DNA from: Halothiobacillus sp.
GTDB lineage: Bacteria > Pseudomonadota > Gammaproteobacteria > JAAZVP01
NCBI GenBank assembly: GCA_018623495.1
Contig: JAAZVP010000001.1
Span: forward strand, 1-55,990
Reading direction: 5' to 3'
Length of the DNA stretch: 55,990 nt
Shown here in pieces: positions 37,092-48,984 of the stretch. Position 1 is the stretch's first letter; each line of letters opens with the position of its first letter. The position numbers and the translations under genes are program-made. The notes beneath the pieces are model-generated. The model was given only the letters and a program-made list of their open reading frames with translations. It was not told the DNA's origin and did no database searches.

Positions 37092-37985
37092 ATGGCCGAG
37101 GGATTCCGCTGCGGCTATGTCGCCATCGTCGGTCGGCCCAACGTGGGCAAGTCCACCCTGATGAACCGGGCCGTGGGCCAGAAGGTGAGCATCACCGCGC
37201 CCAAGCCCCAGACCACGCGGCACCAGATCATCGGCATCCACAGCCGGGACGATGCCCAGATCCTCTACCTCGACACCCCCGGCCTGCACATCAAGGAGCC
37301 CAGGGCGCTCAACCGCTACCTCAACCGGGCGGCCTCCTCGGTCCTCCAGGACGCCGACGTGGTGCTGTTCGTGGTCCAGGCCCTGCAGTGGACCGCCGAG
37401 GACGAGGCGGTGCTCGAGCGCCTGTCGGGACTCGCCGGCCGCGTGATCCTGGTGATCAACCAGGTGGATCGCGTCCGGGATCGCGTCGAGTTGCTGCCCT
37501 ACATCGAGCAGTTGTCGGCCAAGGCCGAGTTTGCCGAGGTGGTCCCGGTATCGGCCCGCTCGGGGGACAATCTCGAGGCGCTCGAGGACTGCATCGTGCG
37601 CTACCTGCCCGAGTCCGAGCCGTTCTATCCCGAGGACATGGTCACCACCCGCAGCGAGCGGTTCGTCGCCGCCGAGGCGGTGCGCGAGCACATCACCCGG
37701 CTGCTGCACGCCGAGGTGCCGTACTCGGTGACCGTGGAGATCGAGCAGTTCAAGGACGAGCCGCGCATCACCCGCATCTCCGCGGTCATCTGGGTGGAGC
37801 GCGAAGGCCAGAAGAAGATCCTCATCGGCCGTGGCGGGTCGCAGCTCAAGCGCATCGGCGAACGCGCCCGCAAGGAGCTCGAGGAGATCCTCGACCGCAA
37901 GGTCTTCCTGCAGCTGTGGGTCAAGGTCAAGGCCGGCTGGGCCGACGACGAGCGGGCCCTGCGCAGCCTCGGCTTCGAGGACTGA
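37092..37985 (+). CDS. era: GTPase Era
   Basis: The 297-residue protein has GTP-binding motifs GRPNVGKST, DTPGLH and NQVD, and a C-terminal KH domain (IGRGGSQLKRIGERARKELE). Era binds 16S rRNA near the 3' end and couples ribosome assembly to growth. ATG 37092 is preferred to the GTG at 37086 because GGGGGAGG is better spaced from it; the other start would overlap rnc by four bases. Confidence 0.95.
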   Translation: MAEGFRCGYVAIVGRPNVGKSTLMNRAVGQKVSITAPKPQTTRHQIIGIHSRDDAQILYLDTPGLHIKEPRALNRYLNRAASSVLQDADVVLFVVQALQWTAEDEAVLERLSGLAGRVILVINQVDRVRDRVELLPYIEQLSAKAEFAEVVPVSARSGDNLEALEDCIVRYLPESEPFYPEDMVTTRSERFVAAEAVREHITRLLHAEVPYSVTVEIEQFKDEPRITRISAVIWVEREGQKKILIGRGGSQLKRIGERARKELEEILDRKVFLQLWVKVKAGWADDERALRSLGFED

Positions 37986-38001
37986 CCGCCGCCACCCCGC
38001 C

Positions 38002-38733
38002 GTGACCCGTGTCAGCGACCAACCCGCCTACGTGCTCCATCGCCGCGCCTACCGCGACAGCAGCCAGATCGTCGAGGTCCTTACCCGCGATGCCGGGCGC
38101 ATCGGCCTGATCGCGCGCGGGGCCCGCAAGGGTCGCCGGGCCGGCCGGCTGGAACCCTTCCGGCCCCTGACGATCGGCTGGAGCCGGCGCGGGGAGCTGG
38201 GCACGCTCACCGACATCGAGACCCCCGTGACCGTGCCCCCGCTTTCCGGTCGGGCGCTGGCCTGCGGCTTCTACCTCAACGAACTGGTCACGCGGCTGGT
38301 GGACCGCGACGAGCCGCTCCCGGAGCTGTTCGCCGCCTACGCCGAGGGGCTCCACGGGCTGCTGGCCGGCCAGGCGCAGGCCCCGTTGCTGCGCCGCTTC
38401 GAGCTGCGCCTGCTGGAAGTGCTCGGCTACGGGCTGCTGCTCGATCGCGACGCGCGCCACGGCGAACCGGTGCAGGCCGGCAGGGACTACCTCTACCGCT
38501 TCGAGGAAGGGCCGGTGCCCTGGGACGGCAGCGAAACCGGGGGCCTGCGGGTGCGCGGGGAGACCCTGCTGGAGCTGGCCGCCGGCCGGCCGGGCAGCAC
38601 CGGGACGCTGCGCGAGGCGCGGCGCTTGCTGGAGTGGGTGCTGGCCCAGTACCTCGGGCCCCGGCCGCTCAAGAGCCGGGAACTCCTGGAGCCCTATCGA
38701 CGGGGTCCGGGAAGCGCCATTTCAAGCACTTGA
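38002..38733 (+). CDS. recO: DNA repair protein RecO
   Basis: The 243-residue protein has the OB-fold N-terminus of RecO (AYVLHRRAYRDSSQIVEVLTRDAGRIG) and a helical C-terminal half. With RecR it loads RecA on SSB-coated DNA in the RecF pathway. No zinc-binding cysteine cluster is present, as in E. coli. GTG 38002 is the only start near the N-terminus; its ribosome binding site is weak, so its translation may depend on coupling to era 17 bases upstream. Confidence 0.93.
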   Translation: MTRVSDQPAYVLHRRAYRDSSQIVEVLTRDAGRIGLIARGARKGRRAGRLEPFRPLTIGWSRRGELGTLTDIETPVTVPPLSGRALACGFYLNELVTRLVDRDEPLPELFAAYAEGLHGLLAGQAQAPLLRRFELRLLEVLGYGLLLDRDARHGEPVQAGRDYLYRFEEGPVPWDGSETGGLRVRGETLLELAAGRPGSTGTLREARRLLEWVLAQYLGPRPLKSRELLEPYRRGPGSAISST

Positions 38734-38745
38734 AGGAGCTGATTC

Positions 38746-39486
38746 ATGTCGATCCACGAAGATATCCTGCTGGGCGTGAACATCGACCACGTGGCCACCC
38801 TGCGCCAGGCCCGGGGAACCCGCTACCCGGACCCGGTGGAGGCGGCGATCCGCGCCGAGAAGTCCGGGGCCGACCTGGTCACGCTCCACCTGCGCGAGGA
38901 TCGCCGGCACATCCAGGAGCGGGACGTGCGCATGCTGCGCGAGATCCTGGAAACCCGGATGAACCTGGAGATGGCGGTCACCGAGGAAATGCTCGCCATC
39001 GCCACCGATATCCGGCCCCAGGACTGCTGCCTGGTGCCCGAGCGCCGCGAGGAACTCACCACCGAGGGCGGCCTGGACGTGGTCGGACAGGAGGCCCGCA
39101 TCCGCGAGGCCTGCGAGCGCCTCGGGGAGGCGGGTGTGCGCGTGTCCCTGTTCGTCGACGCGGAAAGCGCGCAGCTGGAGGCGGCGGCGCGCACCGGGGC
39201 GCCGGTGGTGGAGCTCCACACCGGACCGTACGCGGATGCCGAGAGCGCCGCGGACCGGACCGCCGAGTACAACAAGGTGGCCGCGGCGGCGCGGGAGGCC
39301 CACGGGCTCGGCCTGCAGGTGAACGCCGGGCACGGCCTGCACTACCACAACGTCGAGCCGGTGGCCGAGCTGCCCGAGCTGCGCGAACTCAACATCGGCC
39401 ACGCCATCGTCGCCCGGGCGGTCTTTACCGGCATGGAGGAGGCGGTGGCGGAGATGAAGCGGCTGATGCGCGAGGCACGCCGTTGA
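38746..39486 (+). CDS. pdxJ: Pyridoxine 5'-phosphate synthase
   Basis: The 246-residue protein is PdxJ, which joins 1-deoxyxylulose 5-phosphate and 3-amino-2-oxopropyl phosphate to form pyridoxine 5'-phosphate. [16 protein letters not shown] near the N-terminus and [12 protein letters not shown] near residue 190 are family motifs. GGAG lies at the proper distance before the ATG. The stop codon overlaps acpS (TTGA). Confidence 0.96.
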   Translation: MSIHEDILLGVNIDHVATLRQARGTRYPDPVEAAIRAEKSGADLVTLHLREDRRHIQERDVRMLREILETRMNLEMAVTEEMLAIATDIRPQDCCLVPERREELTTEGGLDVVGQEARIREACERLGEAGVRVSLFVDAESAQLEAAARTGAPVVELHTGPYADAESAADRTAEYNKVAAAAREAHGLGLQVNAGHGLHYHNVEPVAELPELRELNIGHAIVARAVFTGMEEAVAEMKRLMREARR

Positions 39487-39860
39487 TCCTCGGCGTGGGC
39501 ACCGACATCGTCCAGGTGGAGCGCATCGATGCCCTGCACCGGCGGTTCGGCGAGCGCCTGGAGCGGCGGATACTCGATCCCGCGGAACTCGAGGAGTTGG
39601 CCGAGAGCCGCGAGCCGGGACGGTTCCTCGCCAAGCGCTTCGCGGCCAAGGAGGCGGCCGCCAAGGCCCTGGGGACGGGTTTCGCCGGTGGCGTGGCCTT
39701 CCACCAGATCCGCGTCACCCACGAGCCCAGCGGTCGGCCGGGACTGGCGCTCCGGGGGCGTGCGGGGGAGGTCGCCCGGGGCCTGGGCGTGGGCGCCAGC
39801 TTCCTTTCCATCAGCGACGAGCGGGCCTATGCCGTCGCCTTCGTCACCCTGACCCGCTGA
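39483..39860 (+). CDS. acpS: Holo-ACP synthase
   Basis: The 125-residue protein, starting at TTG 39483, attaches the phosphopantetheine arm of CoA to acyl carrier protein. [12 protein letters not shown] (metal-binding Asp near residue 8) and [18 protein letters not shown] (catalytic Glu) are the signatures. It is coupled to pdxJ by a four-base overlap. It is convergent with the BarA-like kinase gene, which ends one base later, so transcripts from both sides may meet here. Confidence 0.94.
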   Translation: MILGVGTDIVQVERIDALHRRFGERLERRILDPAELEELAESREPGRFLAKRFAAKEAAAKALGTGFAGGVAFHQIRVTHEPSGRPGLALRGRAGEVARGLGVGASFLSISDERAYAVAFVTLTR

Positions 39861-39861
39861 A

Positions 39862-42554
<2,693 letters not shown>

Positions 42555-42558
<4 letters not shown>

Positions 42559-43517
42559 GGAAGGGTCTCCTCGCGTTCGTCGAGCCGGCCCCGCAGCCGG
42601 GACTCCGGCGGGACCGGCAGGCCCAGGGCATCGGCCACGCGGTGATTGACGTCGACCTCGAAGTAGGCCGGGTACTGGCAGGTGTCGGCGGCCAGCCCGT
42701 GGTCGATGGCGTCGAGCAGCTCGGCCCCCTGGCGGCCGATCTGCGCCGGGGTGCTGTAGACCCCCGCCATCACCCCGGCGCGCACGTAGCTGCGGGAGAA
42801 GCCGCCCACCACCGGCTTGCGGGCGCGGATGGCCGTGAGCAGGATCGGCTTGATCGTGCGCGGGTTGAACACCTGCGGGTCGGGCAGGGCGAGCAGGGCA
42901 TCGGAGACCGCCAGGAGCGATTCCATGGCGGCGACGATCTCGTGCTCGTCCTCCACCGCGAGGTCCATGGTCTCCAGGCCCGTCCGGGCGGCCGCCTCGC
43001 GAACGCTCTGCGCCCCGATGCGGCTGGCGGGCGAATGGAGAAAACCGATGGTGTCCATCTCCGGCAACAGCAGCCGGGCCAGCGCCAGCTGTCGCTCCAC
43101 GGGCTGGTCGAGGAACACGCCGGCCACGGGGGGCGAATCCGGCTGGCGGTAGTCGTCCACCAGTTCCCGGAAGGTCTGGCTGGGGATCATCAGGGCCAGC
43201 ACCGGCGCCTCCGGGTGCTCGCGCAGCGCCTCGAGCAGGGCGCGCGTGCCGATGGTGACGATGCGCCGCCAATCACGGCGGTGCGGCGTCGCGCTGTCGA
43301 CCAGTCGGATGACCGTGTCGTCCCGTCGGTCGGAGCGGCTCTGCTGGAAGCTGGCCTGGAGCTCACGGTAGGGGGCACTGTCATCGGCGAGCAGCATCAG
43401 GGTGTCGGCACGCGCCGGGGTGACGGGCGAGCAGAGCCAGGCGGCCAGCAGCAGCCACGCGAGGATGGCCGGGCGCTGGCTGACGCCGAGGGGCTTTTTT
43501 GGCGGGTGCAGTGCCAT
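42555..43517 (-). CDS. Orphan periplasmic binding protein (ABC_sub_bind/TrpX-like)
   Basis: The 320-residue protein has a signal peptide (cleaved near ARADT, residue 38) and the two-lobed fold of the ABC_sub_bind family, shown by [18 protein letters not shown], the [15 protein letters not shown] segment and the end [16 protein letters not shown]. Family members bind small molecules such as tryptophan or other substrates for ABC transporters. No permease or ATPase gene is near; the gene overlaps the hybrid kinase by four bases, so a sensory partner role is more likely. Its ligand is unknown. Confidence 0.85.
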
Positions 43518-43683
43518 CCTTCACCGGGTCCCTGTGAGCCTGCGGTTCCGTGGCCGGGGTGGGCGCTTCACGCCGTGGTTTGGCTCGTCGAGTGTGAAAT
43601 CGCTATCGTATCAGCTTGCCCGGCGAAGTTCTGAACCCATCGGGGCCATCCCCGACGCGCCATCGCCCGACCCGGAGGACGTC

Positions 43684-44583
43684 ATGCAGCTCTACTATCC
43701 CACCCTGGCCGCCTGTGTCGGCAATACGCCCATGGTGCGCATCCAGCGCCTCCACGATGGCGCGCGCAACAACCGCATCCTGGCCAAGCTGGAGGGCAAC
43801 AACCCCGCCGGTTCGGTCAAGGACCGGCCGGCGCTGTCGATGATCCGCCGGGCCGCCGAGCGCGGCGAGATCGCCCCGGGGGACACCCTGATCGAGGCCA
43901 CCAGCGGCAACACCGGCATCGCCCTGGCGATGGTGGCCGCCACCGAAGGCTACCGGATGCGCCTGGTGATGCCCGAGAACATGAGCGTGGAGCGACTGCG
44001 CTCGATGAAGGCCTTCGGCGCGGAGATCGTAGGCGTGAGCGAGGACGAGGGCATGGAAGGCGCCCGCGACCTGGCGATGGCCATGGCCGAGCGCGGCGAG
44101 GGCAAGTTGCTCAACCAGTTCGCCAACCCCGACAACCCGCTGGCCCATTACCACGGCACGGGCCCCGAGATCTGGCGCGACACCGCGGGCACGGTCACCC
44201 ATTTCGTCAGCGCCATGGGCACCACCGGCACCATCATGGGGACCTCGCGCTATCTCAAGGAGCAGGGCCCCGGGGTGGAGATCGTCGGCGTGCAGCCCGC
44301 CGAGGGCGCCCAGATCCCCGGCATCCGTCGCTGGCCACAGGCCTACCTGCCCGAGATCTTCGAGCCGGCCCGGGTGGACCGCACCCTGGACGTCGCCCAG
44401 GACGACGCCGAGGAGACCATGCGGGCCATGGCCGCGCGCGAGGGGATCTTTGCCGGGGTTTCCTCGGGCGGTGCCATGCACGCCGCGCTCCGGCTCGCCG
44501 AGGAAGTGGAGAACGCCACCATCGTCACCATCGTCTGCGACCGTGGCGACCGTTACCTGTCCACCGGGGTGTTCCCGGCCTGA
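43684..44583 (+). CDS. cysM: Cysteine synthase B
   Basis: The 299-residue PLP enzyme makes cysteine from O-acetylserine and sulfide or thiosulfate. The PLP lysine is in GNNPAGSVKDRPA and the phosphate loop in SGNTGIALAM; SGGAMHAAL closes the site. The length and RPALSMI pattern favour CysM over CysK. GGAGG precedes the ATG at 43684. A possible TTGGCT / TATCGT promoter (43580-43609, spacing 18) lies in the 166-base divergent gap with the binding-protein gene. A cysM-rlmD pair beside gacS is conserved in pseudomonads. Confidence 0.93.
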   Translation: MQLYYPTLAACVGNTPMVRIQRLHDGARNNRILAKLEGNNPAGSVKDRPALSMIRRAAERGEIAPGDTLIEATSGNTGIALAMVAATEGYRMRLVMPENMSVERLRSMKAFGAEIVGVSEDEGMEGARDLAMAMAERGEGKLLNQFANPDNPLAHYHGTGPEIWRDTAGTVTHFVSAMGTTGTIMGTSRYLKEQGPGVEIVGVQPAEGAQIPGIRRWPQAYLPEIFEPARVDRTLDVAQDDAEETMRAMAAREGIFAGVSSGGAMHAALRLAEEVENATIVTIVCDRGDRYLSTGVFPA

Positions 44584-44592
44584 GCCGGGACC

Positions 44593-44598
44593 TATAAT
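44593..44598 (+). promoter_or_regulatory. rlmD promoter -10
   Basis: A perfect TATAAT lies ten bases after the cysM stop; the -35 region (TGTTCC) is poor. Transcription would start about 25 bases before the rlmD ATG. Confidence 0.5.
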
Positions 44599-44630
44599 CG
44601 CCGGTTTTTCCGCAGCAGGGCAGATTCCCG

Positions 44631-45953
44631 ATGGGCCGACGCAGGCGCAACAAGCTTCCCCCGGATCCGGTCGAGACGCGCATCGAGGGCCTGGCCCACG
44701 ACGGTCGCGGCATCGCCCACGTCGACGACCGCACGGTCTTCATCCACGGGGCCCTGGCCGGCGAGCGGGTGCGCTTCGTCTACACCCGGCGCACGCGCAA
44801 GCTCACCGAGGGTCGCGTGGTGGAGGTGCTGGAACCGGCCCCCGAGCGGGTGGCGCCGCGTTGTGCCCACTACGGGGTCTGCGGCGGCTGCTCGCTGCAG
44901 CACATGGACCCGGCCGCGCAGATCGAGAGCAAGCAGGCGGTGCTGCTGGAAAACCTCGACCGGATCGGCGGGGTGCGTCCCGAGCGGGTGCTCGAGCCGC
45001 TGACCGGGCCGCTGTGGGGCTACCGGCGCAAGGCCCGGCTGGGGGTCAAGTATGTCGCCAGGAAGGGCAGGGTCCTGGTCGGATTCCGCGAGCGCGGCAG
45101 CCCGCTGGTGGCCGACCTGGCCCATTGCGACGTGCTGCACCCGAGCGTCGGCGGGCGGCTGGAGATGCTCGCCGAGCTGGTCGACGGCCTGGAGGCCCGC
45201 GAGCGCCTGCCGCAGATCGAGGTGGCGGTGGGTGACGCGGCCACCAGCCTGGTGTTTCGCCATCTCGACCCGTTGAGCACCGCCGACCGCGATCGCCTGG
45301 AGGCCTTCGCCCGCCGCGAGGGGTTGCAGGTCCTGCTCCAGCCGGGCGGTCCCGAGAGCGTCGAGCCGCTCTGGCCGGCCGAGCCGGAGCTCTTCTATCG
45401 CCTGCCGGAGTTCGAGGTGACCATCCACTTCCGGCCCACCGACTTCACCCAGGTCAATGCCGAGATCAACCGCGCGATGGTCAGCCGGGCGGTGGCCATG
45501 CTCGACCCGCGGCCCGACGAGCGGGTGCTCGACCTGTTCGCCGGCCTGGGCAATTTCAGCCTGCCGCTGGCCCGCAGCGCCCGCGAGGTGATCGCCGTGG
45601 AAGGGGATGCGGCGATGGTGGCCCGGGGCGAGGCGAGCGCCGCGCGCAACGGCATCCGCAACACCCGTCACTTCGCCGCCGACCTGTTCGGCGATCACGC
45701 CGACGCGCCGTGGCTGCGCGCCATCGACAAGGTCCTGCTCGATCCCCCGCGCGCCGGTGCCGCGGAGATCCTCCCCTCGGTGGCGGCCCAGCGACCGGGG
45801 CGGATCGTCTACGTCTCCTGCCACCCGGCCACGCTGGCCCGCGATGCCGGCCAGCTGGTCAACGCGCATGGCTACCGGCTGGTGGAGGCCGGGGTGATGG
45901 ACATGTTCCCCCAGACCTCGCACGTCGAGTCGATCGCGCTCTTCGAGCGCTGA
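44631..45953 (+). CDS. rlmD: 23S rRNA (uracil-1939-C5) methyltransferase RlmD
   Basis: The 440-residue protein has an N-terminal TRAM domain (VETRIEGLAHDGRGIAHVDDR), an iron-sulfur cluster bound by Cys78, Cys84, Cys87 (CAHYGVCGGCSLQHM) and Cys166, and an SAM methyltransferase domain (LDLFAGLGNFSLPLA). The catalytic cysteine is in VYVSCHPATLARD near residue 390. It methylates U1939 of 23S rRNA. It ends eight bases before a convergent rhodanese gene. Confidence 0.96.
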   Translation: MGRRRRNKLPPDPVETRIEGLAHDGRGIAHVDDRTVFIHGALAGERVRFVYTRRTRKLTEGRVVEVLEPAPERVAPRCAHYGVCGGCSLQHMDPAAQIESKQAVLLENLDRIGGVRPERVLEPLTGPLWGYRRKARLGVKYVARKGRVLVGFRERGSPLVADLAHCDVLHPSVGGRLEMLAELVDGLEARERLPQIEVAVGDAATSLVFRHLDPLSTADRDRLEAFARREGLQVLLQPGGPESVEPLWPAEPELFYRLPEFEVTIHFRPTDFTQVNAEINRAMVSRAVAMLDPRPDERVLDLFAGLGNFSLPLARSAREVIAVEGDAAMVARGEASAARNGIRNTRHFAADLFGDHADAPWLRAIDKVLLDPPRAGAAEILPSVAAQRPGRIVYVSCHPATLARDAGQLVNAHGYRLVEAGVMDMFPQTSHVESIALFER

Positions 45954-45960
45954 TCACCCG

Positions 45961-46386
45961 CTAGTCGATGCCCGCCTCGCCGTGTTCCGCCCGCCAGGCC
46001 TCCAGCCCGCCCTGGAGGATGCGGACGTTGTCCATGCCCGCCACCCGCAGGGCGAATCCGGCCTGGGCCGACAGCGAGCCGGTGTTGCAGTAGACGATCA
46101 CCGGCCGGTCGGCCGGGATCGCGTCGCGCCGGGAGAGGACCTCGCGCCACTCGACGTGGCGGGCGCCGGTGATGTGGCCGGCCTCGAACTGGCCGGCATC
46201 GCGGGTGTCGATGAAGGTGACGTTGTCCCATTCTTCCGGCGGCAGCTGGGCCGGGAGGATGATGCCGGCGTGGGCGCCGGCGAACATCAGGTATTCTTCC
46301 ATCGCCTCCACCGCCGGCGACTCGGCGAGCACGGGGGCGGAGGCGGTCAGGCCGGCAAGGGCCAGGGCGGTCAGGGTATGTTTCAT
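45961..46386 (-). CDS. Periplasmic rhodanese-domain protein
   Basis: The start at 46386 (MKHTLTALALAGLTASAPVLA) gives a clear signal peptide, cleaved after VLA (residue 21); a longer frame would hide it. The mature part is one rhodanese domain with the active-site cysteine in VIVYCNTGSLSA, where the loop length resembles single-domain sulfurtransferases. It may carry sulfane sulfur or act in cyanide/thiosulfate metabolism in the periplasm. It is convergent with rlmD and follows yceF by 10 bases, with which it is probably cotranscribed. Confidence 0.9.
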   Translation of the reverse strand: MKHTLTALALAGLTASAPVLAESPAVEAMEEYLMFAGAHAGIILPAQLPPEEWDNVTFIDTRDAGQFEAGHITGARHVEWREVLSRRDAIPADRPVIVYCNTGSLSAQAGFALRVAGMDNVRILQGGLEAWRAEHGEAGID

Positions 46387-46396
46387 GGGTATTGTC

Positions 46397-46981
46397 CTAC
46401 GGCAGTGACAGACCATGAGGCCGGAGCATTCGGCAAAGCGCGATCAGGGGCAACCCGATCAGTGCCGTGGGATCCTCGCCCTCGAGTCGCTCGAACAGGG
46501 TGATGCCCAGTCCCTCGGACTTGAAGCTGCCGGCGCAGCCGTAGGGGCGTTCCCTTTCCAGGTAGCGGTCGATCTCGGCCTCGGCGAGTTCGCGGAAATG
46601 CACGTCGAAGGGGATCGCCTCGACGCGGGCGGTGCCGTCGCGGGTGTCGAGCACGCACAGGCCGGTATGGAAGCGCACCCGCCGGCCACTGGCATCGGCG
46701 AGCTGGCGGCGGGCCGCGTCGAAGCCGCCCGGCTTGCCCAGGACGCGGCCGTCGAGGTCGGCGCACTGGTCGGAGCCGATCACCAGCGCGCCGGGGTGGG
46801 TGCCGGCCACCGCCTCGGCCTTGGCCCGTGCCAGGCGCTGGACCATCGCCGACGGTGTCTCCGCGGCCCGCGGGGTCTCGTCGCAGTCGGGGCTGGCCGT
46901 GGTGAAGGGCAGGGCGAGCCGCTCGAGCAGTTCCCGGCGGAAGGGCGAGGTGGAGGCGAGTACCAGCTCTCGATCACTCAT
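46397..46981 (-). CDS. yceF: 7-methyl-GTP pyrophosphatase (YceF, Maf family)
   Basis: The 194-residue protein is a Maf house-cleaning nucleotidase of the YceF subgroup, which hydrolyses 7-methyl-GTP and related modified nucleotides. SPFRRELL near the start and the catalytic GSDQCADLDG (Asp near 70) are present, and GCAGSFKSEGLGITLFERLEGEDP is close to the E. coli YceF sequence from memory. It is divergent from yceD, the standard layout. Confidence 0.93.
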   Translation of the reverse strand: MSDRELVLASTSPFRRELLERLALPFTTASPDCDETPRAAETPSAMVQRLARAKAEAVAGTHPGALVIGSDQCADLDGRVLGKPGGFDAARRQLADASGRRVRFHTGLCVLDTRDGTARVEAIPFDVHFRELAEAEIDRYLERERPYGCAGSFKSEGLGITLFERLEGEDPTALIGLPLIALCRMLRPHGLSLP

Positions 46982-47050
46982 GGTTCGGCACGGGCTTGGA
47001 TGGGGCGCCGATTATGCCATTTTCCCGGCGCTGCTGCGCCCGCCCGCGCT

Positions 47051-47079
47051 TTGACAGTTTCCGGCCCGCGGCATACAAT
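47051..47079 (+). promoter_or_regulatory. Strong sigma-70 promoter of yceD operon
   Basis: TTGACA (47051-47056) and TACAAT (47074-47079) are separated by 17 bases, near consensus. The yceD ATG begins at 47089, ten bases after the -10 element, so the transcript would start about 2-4 bases before the ATG. On the minus strand CATAAT (47016-47011) may serve yceF. Confidence 0.85.
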
Positions 47080-47088
47080 CCCGCGCTT

Positions 47089-47610
47089 ATGTCACGTCCC
47101 TTGAGCAAGTCGGCCGACCCCTTCGAGCTCGCGCGCCAGGGCAGTCTCCTGGAGGGGTCGCCGGCCCCGGCGGACATGGCGCGCCTGGCGCCCTCGCTGG
47201 CCGCGGATGGCGGCGAGGTGGAGGCGCGGCTCGCCTGCAACCGCGACGCGGCGGGGCAGGCCTTCGTCGCCGGGCATGTCGCGGCGCGCCTGCCGCTGGT
47301 CTGCCAGCGCTGCCTCGAGCCGGTGGCGGTGGACGTCGAGGCGGACTTTCGCCTGGCGCTGGTGGAGTCGGAGAGCGAGATCGCGCGGCTGGGCGAGGAA
47401 TACGAGCCGCTGATGGTCGAGGGGCGCTCGGTCCGGCCGCTGGACATCGTCGAGGACGAGCTGATCCTGGCGCTGCCCCTGGCGCCCATGCACGCGGAGC
47501 CCTGCGGCACCCGGGTGCGCGAGCACGAGGGGGAAAAGGCGTCCGGCGAAGCGGAGACACGCAAGCCGTTCGCCGACCTGGCGGACCTGATGAAATCGAA
47601 GCATTCCTGA
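47089..47610 (+). CDS. yceD: DUF177 protein YceD
   Basis: The 173-residue protein is the YceD/DUF177 family member found before rpmF in most bacteria. It has the paired cysteines of [12 protein letters not shown] and the central acidic region; its plant and bacterial relatives are linked to 23S rRNA accumulation. The promoter is so close to the ATG that the mRNA would be leaderless; the start matches the E. coli N-terminus in position, so it is unlikely to be misplaced. Confidence 0.93.
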   Translation: MSRPLSKSADPFELARQGSLLEGSPAPADMARLAPSLAADGGEVEARLACNRDAAGQAFVAGHVAARLPLVCQRCLEPVAVDVEADFRLALVESESEIARLGEEYEPLMVEGRSVRPLDIVEDELILALPLAPMHAEPCGTRVREHEGEKASGEAETRKPFADLADLMKSKHS

Positions 47611-47624
47611 ACCTGGAGGCACCC

Positions 47625-47810
47625 ATGGCCGTTCAAAAGAATCGCAAGACCCGTTCCAAGCGTGGCATGCGCCGCGCCCACGACTCGCTGGGCAAGCCCA
47701 CCCTGTCCGTCGACGCCACCACCGGCGAGACCCATCGTCGCCATCACGTGAGCCCGGACGGCTTCTACCGTGGCCGCAAGGTGGTCGAGGACCGCGAAGA
47801 ACTCGAGTGA
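47625..47810 (+). CDS. rpmF: Ribosomal protein L32
   Basis: The 61-residue basic protein ([20 protein letters not shown]) is L32 of the large subunit. The CxxC zinc motifs seen in some bacteria are absent, which is normal for the gammaproteobacterial form. It follows yceD by 14 bases; CTGGAGGC forms the ribosome binding site. A terminator follows before plsX. Confidence 0.98.
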   Translation: MAVQKNRKTRSKRGMRRAHDSLGKPTLSVDATTGETHRRHHVSPDGFYRGRKVVEDREELE

Positions 47811-47854
47811 TTCGCGCTTTCGGCCGCGGCCACGGGCCGCGGCAGGCAGGGTGG

Positions 47855-47881
47855 AAACGGACGGTTCAGGCCGTCCGTTTT
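47855..47881 (+). terminator. Terminator between rpmF and plsX
   Basis: A perfect ten-base stem (AAACGGACGG, 47855-47864, with CCGTCCGTTT, 47871-47880), six-base loop and a short T run ending TTTTC lie 45 bases after rpmF. It may attenuate rather than fully separate rpmF from plsX, whose products are usually coregulated. Confidence 0.75.
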
Positions 47882-47958
47882 CGTAGGGCCGGTCAGCGGT
47901 TCCGGCCGGGGAGCCCGGCCCGGGACCCGCTTGCGGTCGCCGGGCCTCGAGGTGGAGC

Positions 47959-48984
47959 ATGAAGCGGACGATTGCGCTTGACGCGATGGGTGGGGACCAC
48001 GGCCCCGGGGTGGTGGTCCCGGCGGCGCTGGAGGTCCTGAGGGACGCACGCGAGCTGACGCTGATCCTGGTGGGCCGGCGCGAGGCACTGGCCGCCGAGC
48101 TCGCGCGCCACGGCGCGGCCGAGAGCGAGGCCCTGCAGATCCACGAGGCCAGCGAGGTGGTGGCCATGGACGAGCCGCCGTCCCAGGCCCTGCGCTCCAA
48201 GAAGGACTCCTCGATGCGCGTGGCCATCGACCTCGTCAAGCAGGGCGGGGCGGATGCCGCGGTGAGCGCCGGCAATACCGGCGCGTTGATGGCCACCGCC
48301 AAGTTCGTGCTCAAGACCCTCCCGGGGATTTCCCGCCCCGCCATCTGCACCCTGCTGCCCGGCCTCCGCTCCCACACCCACGTGCTCGACCTGGGTGCCA
48401 ACGTCGAGTGTTCCCCGGAGCACCTGTTCCAGTTCGCCCTGATGGGCAGCGAGCTGACCGCGGCGGTGGACGACAATCCCCGGCCGCGGGTGGGGCTGCT
48501 CAACGTGGGCGCGGAGGCGATCAAGGGCAACGAGGCGGTCAAGGCCGCCGACGCGCTGCTGCGCAACGACGACCTCAATTACGTCGGCTTCGTCGAGGGG
48601 GACGACATCTACACCGGCGACGTGGACGTGGTGGTCTGCGACGGCTTCGTGGGCAACGTCGCCCTCAAGGCCAGCGAGGGCGTGGCCAGGATGATCAGCG
48701 AGCTGCTCCGCCGACAGTTCCGGGCCTCCTTCTTCGGCCGGGTCGCCGGGCTGGTCGCCCTGCCGGTGATGCGGGCCTTCAAGCGCCAGATCGACCCCCG
48801 CCACTACAACGGCGCGAGCCTGCTGGGTCTGCAGGGCATCGTGGTCAAGAGCCACGGTGGGGCGGATCAGCTGGCCTTCGCCAACGCCATCCGCGAGGCT
48901 GTCCTGGAGGTGGACAAGGCCGTGCCCCGGCGGATCGCCGAGCACCTCGAAACCGTCCTGACGCGACGCAAGGAGTCCGCGTGA
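47959..48984 (+). CDS. plsX: Phosphate acyltransferase PlsX
   Basis: The 341-residue protein makes acyl-phosphate from acyl-ACP, the first step in phospholipid synthesis by the PlsX/PlsY route. The start [19 protein letters not shown] and [18 protein letters not shown] are family motifs. It ends in a four-base overlap with fabH (GTGA). GTGGAGC precedes the ATG. Confidence 0.96.
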   Translation: MKRTIALDAMGGDHGPGVVVPAALEVLRDARELTLILVGRREALAAELARHGAAESEALQIHEASEVVAMDEPPSQALRSKKDSSMRVAIDLVKQGGADAAVSAGNTGALMATAKFVLKTLPGISRPAICTLLPGLRSHTHVLDLGANVECSPEHLFQFALMGSELTAAVDDNPRPRVGLLNVGAEAIKGNEAVKAADALLRNDDLNYVGFVEGDDIYTGDVDVVVCDGFVGNVALKASEGVARMISELLRRQFRASFFGRVAGLVALPVMRAFKRQIDPRHYNGASLLGLQGIVVKSHGGADQLAFANAIREAVLEVDKAVPRRIAEHLETVLTRRKESA

